A stretch of DNA of 64,000 bases from Clostridiaceae bacterium (lineage in GTDB: Bacteria > Bacillota > Clostridia > Clostridiales > Clostridiaceae). The position numbers and the translations under genes are program-made. Below, in pieces: positions 16,094 to 23,030 of the stretch; position 1 is the first letter of the stretch, and each line of letters starts with the position of its first letter. Below the pieces are notes generated by a model, which saw only the letters and a program-made list of their open reading frames with translations, did not search any database and was not told the DNA's origin. The DNA lies in NCBI GenBank assembly GCA_902363375.1, contig CABIZX010000001.1, forward strand, positions 868,001 through 932,000, given 5' to 3'.

Positions 16094-17755
16094 ATGAATA
16101 ATATTCTTGGGAAAAAAGCAACAGAAATTTTGCCAAATATAAAATCTGATAGTTTTAATTGGATAAAATATTACGGAGATATTGCAATAAGTGGTGAAGA
16201 AAGAGAATTTGAACAATATTCAAAGAATCTGCAAAGATGGTATAAAGTAAAAGCTTTTTCACCTGTTATTGGATATTTTATAACGTTTTTTATAGATATA
16301 ACAGAGGAATTAAAAGAAAAGAAATTATATAAAAGTATATTATCTTCTCTAGAAGAAGGACTTTTAGCTATTGATTTAGATGGTAATATTACTATGGTAA
16401 ATGATGCTGTAGAAAAACTAACGGGTATAAAAAAAGAAAATATTTTAAATAAAAACATTTATACTATTATTAAAAATTGCAATGAAGAAAACAAAAAGGA
16501 AATATCTGATAAAGTACTTAATAATATACAAAGTGGAAATATTATTAGAGATGAACAAATTTCTTTTGTTAAGAAGCTAGATGAAAGTAATAAGAATGTA
16601 AATTTACTTTATAATGTATATCCAATAAAAAATGATAATGAAGATATAGATGGAACTGTAGTGAGCTTTTTAGATATTACTGATAAGATAGAAAAACAAA
16701 ATGAAATTGATTATATGACTTATCATGATAGTTTAACAGGAGTATTTAATAGAACTTTTTTTACTAATAAGATAAAAAATATTGATATAAAAGAAAATGT
16801 GCCTATTTCTGTAATAATGGGAGATGTAAATGGTTTAAAGTTGAGCAATGATGCTTTTGGACACTTATTAGGTGATAAACTACTTGTTACTGCTGTTAAC
16901 GTTATGAAAAGAGCTTGTAGAGAAAAGGATATAATAGTGAGATGGGGTGGAGATGAATTTATTATCTTACTACCAAATACAAGAGAAGACCAGGTTCAAA
17001 AGATAAGCGAAAGAATTAAATATGAGTGTGAAAATGAAAAATTAGATTCCATAAATTTATCTATTTCATTAGGCTATTCAACTAAAAACAATATAGATGA
17101 AGATATTATGAAAACTATAAGTAATAGTGAAGAAATGATGTATAGAATTAAGATGATAGAAAGCAGAAGCCAAAAGAGTAAGACATTAAAGGTGATAAGA
17201 CAAACCCTACTAGAAAAAAGTGCACAAGATGGTGAGCATTCTGAAAATGTAAGTAAGATATGTAGAATTTTTGGTAAAGAAATAGGAATGTCTCAAAAAG
17301 AATTGTCCGAGCTTGAAATTCTAGGAGATATTCATGATATTGGTAAAGTTACAATAAGTGAAAATATATTAAATAGTACAGGAACTTTAAGTAATGAACA
17401 GTGGGATGAGGTTAAAAAACATTCAGAAATAGGTTATCATATAGCTCTATCTTCACCAGATTTATCATTTTTAGCAGATGCTATACTATGCCATCATGAA
17501 AGATATGATGGAACTGGATATCCAAAGGGATTAAAAGGGGAAGAAATACCATATTATTCAAGGATACTAGCCATTGTAGATGCCTATGACTCTATGGCAA
17601 GTTTTAGAATTTATAAGAAAAGAATGAATAAAGATGAAATAATAAATGAATTTAAAAGATGTAGTGGAAAGCAGTTTGATCCAAAGTTAACTGAGATGTT
17701 TATTAAGTGGGTGACAGGTACTTGTATAATAATGGAAAGCGCTAATGCTTTTTAA
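16094..17755 (+). CDS. PAS-GGDEF-HD-GYP cyclic di-GMP protein, N-terminally shortened
   Basis: A 553-residue protein: partial PAS (1-75), PAS (about 78-195), GGDEF (205-355) and HD-GYP (370-545). The GGDEF site RWGGDEF is intact, with an inhibitory RxxD site (REKD) five residues before it. The HD-GYP domain has HDIGK and HHERYDGTGYP. It could both make and break c-di-GMP. PAS-like sequence (EFIEVNKAFENFIGLK) continues upstream in frame to a stop at 16031 inside repeat copy 4, so the original N-terminus was lost. The last 15 residues (VTGTCIIMESANAF) are encoded by repeat copy 5. No good ribosome site is seen. Confidence 0.85.
   Translation: MNNILGKKATEILPNIKSDSFNWIKYYGDIAISGEEREFEQYSKNLQRWYKVKAFSPVIGYFITFFIDITEELKEKKLYKSILSSLEEGLLAIDLDGNITMVNDAVEKLTGIKKENILNKNIYTIIKNCNEENKKEISDKVLNNIQSGNIIRDEQISFVKKLDESNKNVNLLYNVYPIKNDNEDIDGTVVSFLDITDKIEKQNEIDYMTYHDSLTGVFNRTFFTNKIKNIDIKENVPISVIMGDVNGLKLSNDAFGHLLGDKLLVTAVNVMKRACREKDIIVRWGGDEFIILLPNTREDQVQKISERIKYECENEKLDSINLSISLGYSTKNNIDEDIMKTISNSEEMMYRIKMIESRSQKSKTLKVIRQTLLEKSAQDGEHSENVSKICRIFGKEIGMSQKELSELEILGDIHDIGKVTISENILNSTGTLSNEQWDEVKKHSEIGYHIALSSPDLSFLADAILCHHERYDGTGYPKGLKGEEIPYYSRILAIVDAYDSMASFRIYKKRMNKDEIINEFKRCSGKQFDPKLTEMFIKWVTGTCIIMESANAF
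17711..17740 (+). repeat. 30-base dispersed repeat, copy 5 (inside a coding end)
   Basis: GTGACAGGTACTTGT, then ATAATAATGGAAAGC. It supplies the C-terminal codons and leads into the stop of the GGDEF/HD-GYP gene. Confidence 0.7.
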
Positions 17756-17761
17756 AAATCA

Positions 17762-17789
17762 TAAAGTTATTATAAAAAAGTAACGATAA
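17762..17789 (+). promoter_or_regulatory. Sigma-28 (SigD) promoter of chemoreceptor gene
   Basis: TAAA at 17762-17765, 16 bases, then AACGATAA at 17782-17789. Six of eight -10 positions match GCCGATAA. The chemoreceptor ATG is 60 bases downstream. Confidence 0.55.
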
Positions 17790-17848
17790 ATAGAATAATT
17801 TAATTTTATATATATTGCTAAAATTTTGTGACAGAGGGGATTAAACTT

Positions 17849-19594
17849 ATGAAAAGCTTAAAATGGAAAATAACTATTATTATTCTTACTATTATTATAA
17901 TTATTTCGATGTCTATGATGTTTATGGGTCTTTTTAAGTCATTTAAGGTTACTAAAAATATTATTAACAAACAATCTGAAGATGCAATAGGTTCAGGTTA
18001 TAATATGCTTGAAATTTATCTTAAGGAACAGTTTGGTACATTAAGTCTTAATGATGATGGGAAACTTATAGACTCTAATGGTAAGCCAATTGATGGTGAA
18101 ATTGAGTCTATTGACGAATTGACAGAAGGTATGGATATACTTGCCACTGTCTTTGCTAAGTCTGATGAGGATTATGTGAGAGTTTTGACTACAATTAGAG
18201 ATGATAAAGGGGAACGAATTATTGGAACAAAATTGGATGCTAGTAGTAAAGCCTATGAAGAGATTTCAAAGGGTAATGAATACTTTGGAGAAGCTGATAT
18301 TTTAGGTGAAAAGTATATGACAAAGTATGCACCTATTTTTGGTGATAATAATGAAGTCATAGGTATTTATTATGTTGGTAAATCTGTAGAATCAATTTTA
18401 GATATATATAATGAAGGGGTATTATCTACCATAAAATCGGTAGTTATAGTAATTGTTATTGGCTTGATTATATCCGTTGCAATAAGCTATGGCTTAGGAG
18501 CATCAATTACAAAACCTATAGTTGCTTTAACTAATACTATAAAAAAACAGTCAAATTTAGATTTTAAATTTAATGAAAAAGATGAAACATTAAAATATAT
18601 GAAAAAGAAAAATGAAATAGGTATTATGGCAAATTCTCTTAAGGTTATGGAGGACAATGTAAGAGACTTTGTTATAAAAACTTCAGAGGGTGCAGAAAAG
18701 GTAGTGGCAACTTCCCAGGAACTAACAGCAACAGCGGAGCAATCAGCCATAGCTTCTGAAGAGATATCAAGAACTATAGAAAATATAGCTAGTGGAGCAA
18801 GTAGCCAAGCTCAAGATACAGGGGAAGCAGCTTTAAGTGTGGAAGAAATGGGTAGTTTACTAGAAGAGAATAAAGAATATACAGAGGAATTAAATAACGC
18901 GGCAAAGGAGATAGATAAGGAAAAAGAAGAAGGGTTTATTATATTAAAAGATTTAGTATTAAAAACGGGAGAAAGTAATAATGCTTCTGAAGAGGTATAT
19001 GAAATTATAATTAGTAATAACGAAAGTGCAGAAAAGATTGAAAAGGCAAGTACAATGATTCAATCTATATCGGAACAAACAAATCTACTTGCTTTGAATG
19101 CAGCAATTGAAGCAGCAAGAGCAGGTGAGCATGGAAGAGGTTTTGCCGTAGTAGCAGAAGAAATAAGAAAACTTGCTGAAGAATCTAATAATTTTACAGG
19201 AGAAATTAAAACTGTAATTGAAGAGCTAAAATTAAAATCTGAAAATGCAGTAAGTAGAATGGAACTTGTGAAAAACATAGTAGATTCCCAATCTGAAAGT
19301 GTAGAAAAAACAGAAGAAAAGTTTAAAGGGATAGCAAATTCTATAGAAATAACTAATAATGTTATAGATAAGCTTAATGAATCATCAGAAAAAATGAATG
19401 AAAATAAAGAAAAGCTTGTAGACTTAATGCAAAATCTATCTGCTATAGCAGAAGAAAATGCAGCAGGAACTGAGGAAGCTTCAGCAGCTATAGAAGAACA
19501 ATCAGCAAGTATCGAAGAAATAGCCAATGGCAGTGAAGGATTAGTAAATATTATAGATGAACTACAAGGTATTATCAATAAATTTACAGTATAA
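17849..19594 (+). CDS. Methyl-accepting chemotaxis protein
   Basis: About 581 residues from ATG 17849, which has AGAGGGGA just upstream; GTG 17828 lies before the ribosome site. A first membrane segment (about 8-32) is followed by an extracellular single-Cache-type domain (35-200) and a second membrane segment (about 203-225). A HAMP-like linker ([12 protein letters not shown]) and a cytoplasmic signalling helix follow, with the hairpin tip [18 protein letters not shown] and [18 protein letters not shown]. The ligand is unknown. It should signal to the CheW/CheA encoded at the left end of the window. Confidence 0.93.
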   Translation: MKSLKWKITIIILTIIIIISMSMMFMGLFKSFKVTKNIINKQSEDAIGSGYNMLEIYLKEQFGTLSLNDDGKLIDSNGKPIDGEIESIDELTEGMDILATVFAKSDEDYVRVLTTIRDDKGERIIGTKLDASSKAYEEISKGNEYFGEADILGEKYMTKYAPIFGDNNEVIGIYYVGKSVESILDIYNEGVLSTIKSVVIVIVIGLIISVAISYGLGASITKPIVALTNTIKKQSNLDFKFNEKDETLKYMKKKNEIGIMANSLKVMEDNVRDFVIKTSEGAEKVVATSQELTATAEQSAIASEEISRTIENIASGASSQAQDTGEAALSVEEMGSLLEENKEYTEELNNAAKEIDKEKEEGFIILKDLVLKTGESNNASEEVYEIIISNNESAEKIEKASTMIQSISEQTNLLALNAAIEAARAGEHGRGFAVVAEEIRKLAEESNNFTGEIKTVIEELKLKSENAVSRMELVKNIVDSQSESVEKTEEKFKGIANSIEITNNVIDKLNESSEKMNENKEKLVDLMQNLSAIAEENAAGTEEASAAIEEQSASIEEIANGSEGLVNIIDELQGIINKFTV

Positions 19595-19599
19595 ATATT

Positions 19600-19650
19600 C
19601 CATGGGGTCAGACCCCAAGGAAAAAAATTCCACGGGGTCAGACCCCGTGG
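19600..19650. repeat. Two tandem GGGGTCAGACCCC palindromes
   Basis: CCATGGGGTC-A-GACCCCAAGG (19600-19620) is followed 9 bases later by the perfect palindrome CCACGGGGTC-A-GACCCCGTGG (19630-19650). GGGGTCAGACCCC units are REP-like elements known from several Firmicutes. They lie directly between the chemoreceptor stop and a truncated HEPN gene. A degenerate third copy (GGGGCCATACCCC) is at 19909-19921. Confidence 0.8.
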
Positions 19651-19835
19651 TAAAAACTGCTTTTCAAATTCAGTTGATTGAAGATGGACATATATGGATT
19701 CATGCATTGGAAAAGAGAAGCTTAATGGCGCATACTTATAATGAAGAAGTGGCTGAAGAGGCGGTGGAGCTTATTCGTAAATCCTATTATCCTATTATTA
19801 AAAAATTATGTTCTAAATTGGAGGAATTACAGTGA
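19647..19835 (+). pseudogene. 3' fragment of an HI0074/HEPN-type nucleotidyltransferase partner
   Basis: The frame from about 19647 encodes some 62 residues, [20 protein letters not shown] then [20 protein letters not shown], which match the C-terminal half of HI0074-type substrate-binding (HEPN) proteins. The [11 protein letters not shown] stretch is equivalent to the family R-x4-H-type motif. The first half is missing, replaced by the palindromic repeats. A GTG codon could start a short product, but it is best seen as a remnant. Confidence 0.7.
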
Positions 19836-19879
19836 GTTTTGGGCTAAGAGAATTAGACTTAGAATATATAGTTTCCTAG
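19832..19879 (+). pseudogene. 5' fragment of the cognate minimal nucleotidyltransferase (MNT)
   Basis: GTG 19832 overlaps the HEPN stop (GTGA), with GGAGG at 19820-19824. It encodes VSFGLRELDLEYIVS and then stops. The start resembles minimal nucleotidyltransferase N-termini of the HI0073 type, which are normally encoded next to HI0074. Only 15 codons remain. Because the piece is so short, the family call leans on gene order. Confidence 0.5.
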
Positions 19880-19908
19880 GGAAAACTTTAAATAGTTAAA
19901 TATGTTAG

Positions 19909-19990
19909 GGGGCCATACCCCAATGGAAGAAGAATATGTTGATATTCTTCTTTTTGTATAGTCAGCATTTATGCTGAGCCGGCAGGCTGA
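19909..19990. repeat. Cluster of short palindromes between gene fragments
   Basis: It contains GGGGCCATACCCC (19909-19921), a terminator-like GAAGAATAT/ATATTCTTC hairpin with five T (19929-19955), TCAGCA-TTTA-TGCTGA (19962-19977) and AGCC-GGCA-GGCT (19977-19988). The palindromes join the MNT remnant to the Rpn-type remnant. Confidence 0.65.
19929..19955 (+). terminator. Terminator-like hairpin in accessory region
   Basis: GAAGAATAT (19929-19937), loop GTTG, ATATTCTTC (19942-19950), then TTTTT. It would stop transcription coming from the chemoreceptor side. Confidence 0.7.
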
Positions 19991-20334
19991 GAGAAATTAT
20001 AAGAGAAACATTAAAGTATATAGATAAAGCTTATAATCATGATAAAATAAACATAGAAGACTATAATGAAATGACAATAATAATGGAGAATATTAATTCT
20101 TATTTTTTAGATATGTATGGAAAATATGAAAATATAGATGAGGAGGTTAGAGTTATGGTAAAAAGTTTTTATGATCCTAAGGTAGAGGAAAGAGGAATAG
20201 AAAAAGGCATCGAAAAAGGAGAAAAAAATAAAGCTATAGAGATAGCTAAAAACTTATTAGATATTTTAGATGATGAAACTATTTCTATGAAAACAGGTTT
20301 AACAATAGAAGAGGTTAAAGCACTTAGAGAGTAG
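19990..20334 (+). pseudogene. 3' fragment of an Rpn/YhgA-type nuclease-transposase
   Basis: The open frame from about 19990 encodes REIIRETLKYIDKAYNHDKI and continues to the typical C-terminus of Rpn (PD-(D/E)xK nuclease, YhgA-like) proteins: EERGIEKGIEKGEKNKAIEI, then LLDILDDETISMKTGLTIEE. The N-terminal nuclease domain is absent and no proper start exists; the first ATG at 20071 is internal. It is a remnant. Confidence 0.8.
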
Positions 20335-20351
20335 TGACTCCCCACAACACC

Positions 20352-20378
20352 TAAAGTATATTGGCTACACTTCGATAA
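20352..20378 (+). promoter_or_regulatory. Sigma-28 (SigD) promoter of second flagellin
   Basis: TAAA at 20352-20355, exactly 15 bases, then TTCGATAA at 20371-20378. Six of eight -10 bases match GCCGATAA. It is the best sigma-28 match in the window. The flagellin ATG is 48 bases downstream. Confidence 0.75.
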
Positions 20379-20426
20379 TATTAATATAAAGTTTGGTGGT
20401 TTCAGACAACTATAAGGAGTGAGATA

Positions 20427-21269
20427 ATGAGATTAAGTAGAAATATGGCTTCGATGAGGATATTTAATAGCTATACTAAAAATTTAGCAGCTCAGTCTAA
20501 ATCATATGGTAATATTAGTTCAGGTAATAAGATACAGACCTATAGAGATGACCCTAATGCTAAGGCTAAAAGTGATAAGTTGAAGTTAGAGATTAGAGGT
20601 CTTCAAATGGCCACTAGAAATATTCAAGATAGTGTAAGTCTTATGCAAACCATGGATGGGGGTATGCAAAATATAAGTGAATCCTTGCAAAGGGCTAGAG
20701 AACTTATGGTTCAAGCTGGAGGAGCAACTACGCAGGAAGATAGAGCAGTTATTCAAAAGGAAATAGATCAGAATCTAGAACATATAACTTATACTGCTAA
20801 TAATACGGAGATGAATGGTGTAAAGCTGCTAGCTGATAAAAATAAACCGAAGGATGAAGTGGACCTACTTATTGGAGCAACAAGTGAGGATGTAATAAAA
20901 ATGCCAGCATACAATTTTACAGCTTCAGGATTAGGACTTATAGATGATACTAAGGGAAAAATAAGTGTAGATAATATAGATGATGGATTAAAGCGATTAG
21001 ATGATGCAATTAATAAATTGAATTCTGGAAGAGGAAAGTATGGAGCACTAAGTAATAGAATGGAGTCTACCATGGATTATACCAGCGAAGTGGCAGGTAA
21101 GGTAGAAGGAGCAGAGGGTGAAATTACTGGTACTGATATAGCACTGGAAATGGTTGAGTATGCCAAAAACTCAATTTTAGTGGAATCAGGTATGGCTATG
21201 ATGGCTCAAACAAATCAATTTCCACAGGATATTCTACAAATATTGAGCAACGTATATCCTAATAGGTAG
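20427..21269 (+). CDS. Short flagellin-family protein
   Basis: A 280-residue flagellin-related protein with both terminal domains: MRLSRNMASMRIFNSYTKNL with NISSGNKIQTYRDDPNAKAK at the N-terminus, and EITGTDIALEMVEYAKNSIL with QFPQDILQILS at the C-terminus. The usual SSGLRIN...GDDAAG sequence is altered to SSGNKIQTYRDDPNAK, so it differs clearly from the main flagellin at 11338. There is little variable domain. It may be a minor filament or junction subunit. AAGGAG at 20414-20419 serves the ATG. Confidence 0.85.
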   Translation: MRLSRNMASMRIFNSYTKNLAAQSKSYGNISSGNKIQTYRDDPNAKAKSDKLKLEIRGLQMATRNIQDSVSLMQTMDGGMQNISESLQRARELMVQAGGATTQEDRAVIQKEIDQNLEHITYTANNTEMNGVKLLADKNKPKDEVDLLIGATSEDVIKMPAYNFTASGLGLIDDTKGKISVDNIDDGLKRLDDAINKLNSGRGKYGALSNRMESTMDYTSEVAGKVEGAEGEITGTDIALEMVEYAKNSILVESGMAMMAQTNQFPQDILQILSNVYPNR

Positions 21270-21336
21270 AGAAAAGAAATTTCATGTAGCAAATTAGGAA
21301 TTTTAAGTAAAAAGTAAAAATCTTCAGTTTAAAAGG

Positions 21337-21365
21337 TTGAATGGAAGAAAAATATAGTATATAAT
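21337..21365 (+). promoter_or_regulatory. Sigma-A promoter of the flgB operon
   Basis: TTGAAT at 21337-21342, a 17-base spacer and TATAAT at 21360-21365. Transcription would start near 21372, just before the riboswitch, giving a leader of about 490 bases before flgB. Confidence 0.75.
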
Positions 21366-21386
21366 GCAAATATGTAAAAAATTAAA

Positions 21387-21458
21387 TAGGCAAAACTTGC
21401 GAAAGTTAGTGACGCAAAGCTAAAGGGGCTAAGCCTAAGGTATGCCAGCCAGTTGCCA
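21387..21458 (+). ncRNA. Cyclic di-GMP-I (GEMM-I) riboswitch
   Basis: The conserved class I core is present. AGGCAAAA opens the aptamer, ACTT-GCGA-AAGT forms a helix with a GNRA tetraloop, and GACGCAAAGC (21411-21420) is an exact match to the class signature. CCTAAGGTATG is the tetraloop receptor side, and CAGTTGCC closes the outer stem with GGCAA. It lies between a good promoter and a terminator in front of the flagellar operon, as in Clostridioides difficile, where c-di-GMP shuts off flgB transcription. Confidence 0.92.
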
Positions 21459-21482
21459 AAGAGTTAGTATACTTTTTGTTTT
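21459..21482 (+). other. Small hairpin directly after the riboswitch aptamer
   Basis: AAAGAGT (21458-21464) can pair with ACTTTTT (21471-21477), with loop TAGTAT, followed by GTTTT. It could be a first weak terminator or part of the switching platform. Confidence 0.4.
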
Positions 21483-21542
21483 ATGCATTATATAGATATT
21501 ATAGAAGTAAAGAATATTTTTGTTTTAACCTTTGTGCAATAA

Positions 21543-21577
21543 AAAAGCTACTCTTTTTTTTGAGTAGCCTTTTTGTT
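21543..21577 (+). terminator. Terminator downstream of c-di-GMP riboswitch
   Basis: GCTACTC (21547-21553) pairs with GAGTAGC (21562-21568) across a T8 loop, flanked by A-runs and a following CTTTTTG. It is a good intrinsic terminator 85 bases after the aptamer and about 280 bases before flgB. It is the likely off state of the switch. Confidence 0.8.
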
Positions 21578-21610
21578 TTATAAAATATAAGGAGTTGTAA
21601 ACAGTTGCTA

Positions 21611-21745
21611 AGTCTTATGTTTAACAATAGAGTGAATAATATAAAGTTACATAAAATAACATGTAACTATTATTATTCAAGATTTACCATACTATATTTT
21701 ACTTATAATTAAGTTTATAGAATTATTTCTATTTAACGTAAGACT
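21611..21745. repeat. Inverted repeats flanking a 113-bp segment upstream of flgB
   Basis: AGTCTTATGTT (21611-21621) is complementary to AACGTAAGACT (21735-21745), with one G-T pair. Allowing small gaps the arms extend to about 18-21 bases on each side. Inside is a second nested hairpin: GAATAATA/TATTATTC (21634-21641 with 21671-21678) enclosing AGTTACAT/ATGTAACT (21645-21652 with 21661-21668). The position between riboswitch terminator and flgB matches the invertible flagellar switch of C. difficile. It may instead be a folded RNA leader. Confidence 0.5.
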
Positions 21746-21858
21746 AATGCATGAAAAATAAAAAAAATTCGTAGGCCTAACAAAAAAAGAAGGGATTTAA
21801 GTATTTATGTCTAATTTATAAACAATAAGTATGTTTTTATGGAAAATGGAGGTATAAA

Positions 21859-22239
21859 ATGTCAGAAAATGAAGTATATGGATTATTAAAAAAATCTATG
21901 AATGTAACTGTTGAGGCTAATAAAGTTATTGCTAATAATATTGCAAATGTAAATATAAAAAACTATAAGAGATATTATGTTCCCTTTGAACAGGTTATGG
22001 AACAATCAACAGCAAATGGTAATTTGAAAACTACAAATGAAAGACATATAGGCATTGGGAGCAAAGATGTACAAGTTAAAAGAGATGACAGTGCATCTAT
22101 GCGAGAAGATGGAAATAACGTGGATATTGAAACAGAAATGACAAGTCAAGCTGCTAATACTATGATGTATGAATCTTTAGTTAGATTTGCCAGTGGAAAG
22201 TTAAATAGTACAAGTAGAGTTATAAAAGGAGGGAACTAA
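21859..22239 (+). CDS. flgB: Flagellar basal-body rod protein FlgB
   Basis: A 126-residue proximal rod protein. The axial-protein N-terminal motif is [17 protein letters not shown], and the C-terminal helix ([17 protein letters not shown]) is intact. TGGAGGT precedes the ATG. It is the first gene of the large flagellar operon, and flgC starts 3 bases after its stop. Confidence 0.94.
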   Translation: MSENEVYGLLKKSMNVTVEANKVIANNIANVNIKNYKRYYVPFEQVMEQSTANGNLKTTNERHIGIGSKDVQVKRDDSASMREDGNNVDIETEMTSQAANTMMYESLVRFASGKLNSTSRVIKGGN

Positions 22240-22241
22240 AA

Positions 22242-22673
22242 GTGGAGGCATTTAGAGGAATGAGAATTTCAGCTAGTGGTCTTACTGCAGAAAGATTAAG
22301 AATGGATACTATATCATCGAATATAGTTAATGCCGGAACAACTAGAGGAGAAGATGGAAAGCCCTATGTAAGAAAAATAGCTGTATTTCAAGAGAATTTA
22401 GAACAAGCTTACAATAGGAGTAATGGAAAAGTAGAAGAAAAATTAAATGGAATTAAAGCTGTAGGAATTGTAGATGATGAATCAGAGCTTACTAAAGTAT
22501 ACAATCCTAGTCATCCAGATGCAGATGAAGAAGGTTTTGTAACTATGCCTAATGTAAATATTTCAAATGAGATGGTAGAATTAATTGCATCGAGTAGAGC
22601 ATATGAAGCTAATGTTAATGCAATGAATGCACAAAAGAGCATGTTTTTGAAAAGCTTAGAAATAGGCAAATAA
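22242..22673 (+). CDS. flgC: Flagellar basal-body rod protein FlgC
   Basis: A 143-residue rod protein. GTG 22242 is the likely start, since AAAGGAGGG lies 8 bases before it. The conserved motif is [20 protein letters not shown] with [10 protein letters not shown], followed by [20 protein letters not shown] near the C-terminus. It assembles with FlgB, FlgF and FlgG into the rod. It lies between flgB and fliE. Confidence 0.95.
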   Translation: MEAFRGMRISASGLTAERLRMDTISSNIVNAGTTRGEDGKPYVRKIAVFQENLEQAYNRSNGKVEEKLNGIKAVGIVDDESELTKVYNPSHPDADEEGFVTMPNVNISNEMVELIASSRAYEANVNAMNAQKSMFLKSLEIGK

Positions 22674-22693
22674 AAGAATAGGAGTAATACTTT

Positions 22694-23014
22694 ATGATTA
22701 ATAGTTACATACCAAATACAACAATATTTCAGCAGGATTTAAGAGAAATATATGGATTGAAAGAAATTGATAATGATGAAAAAAGCTCTTCGCAAGGAAC
22801 TGAGTTTGCAGAAATTATGAAAACGGAATTACAAAAGGTAAACGATTTGCAGGTGAAAGCAGACAATAACATAGAAGGATATATTGCAGGGGAGAAAAGC
22901 ATCCACGAAGTAATGTTAGCCACAGAAGAAGCATCTATGTCCTTAGAACTTGCTATTCAAATAAGAAATAAGTTGGTTGATGCTTATAAGGAATTCAATA
23001 ATATGCAAGTATAA
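22694..23014 (+). CDS. fliE: Hook-basal body complex protein FliE
   Basis: A 106-residue protein. The C-terminal FliE motif is present: GEKSIHEVMLATEEASMSLE, then LAIQIRNKLVDAYKEFNNMQ. FliE links the MS ring to the rod and is the first rod subunit exported. Position between flgC and fliF is the standard order. Confidence 0.94.
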   Translation: MINSYIPNTTIFQQDLREIYGLKEIDNDEKSSSQGTEFAEIMKTELQKVNDLQVKADNNIEGYIAGEKSIHEVMLATEEASMSLELAIQIRNKLVDAYKEFNNMQV

Positions 23015-23030
23015 TGGAGGTAAGGATTAG

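Noticed and set aside
14433..17740. Reading the direct repeats as integron attC sites or a CRISPR array
   Set aside because: There is no integrase, no attC-like folded core pair, intervals vary from 196 to 1694 bases and carry genes, and no cas genes are present.
19060..19707. Long minus-strand open frame (215 codons)
   Set aside because: It is opposite the chemoreceptor gene, Ser-rich as expected from antisense of its helix, and has no family features.
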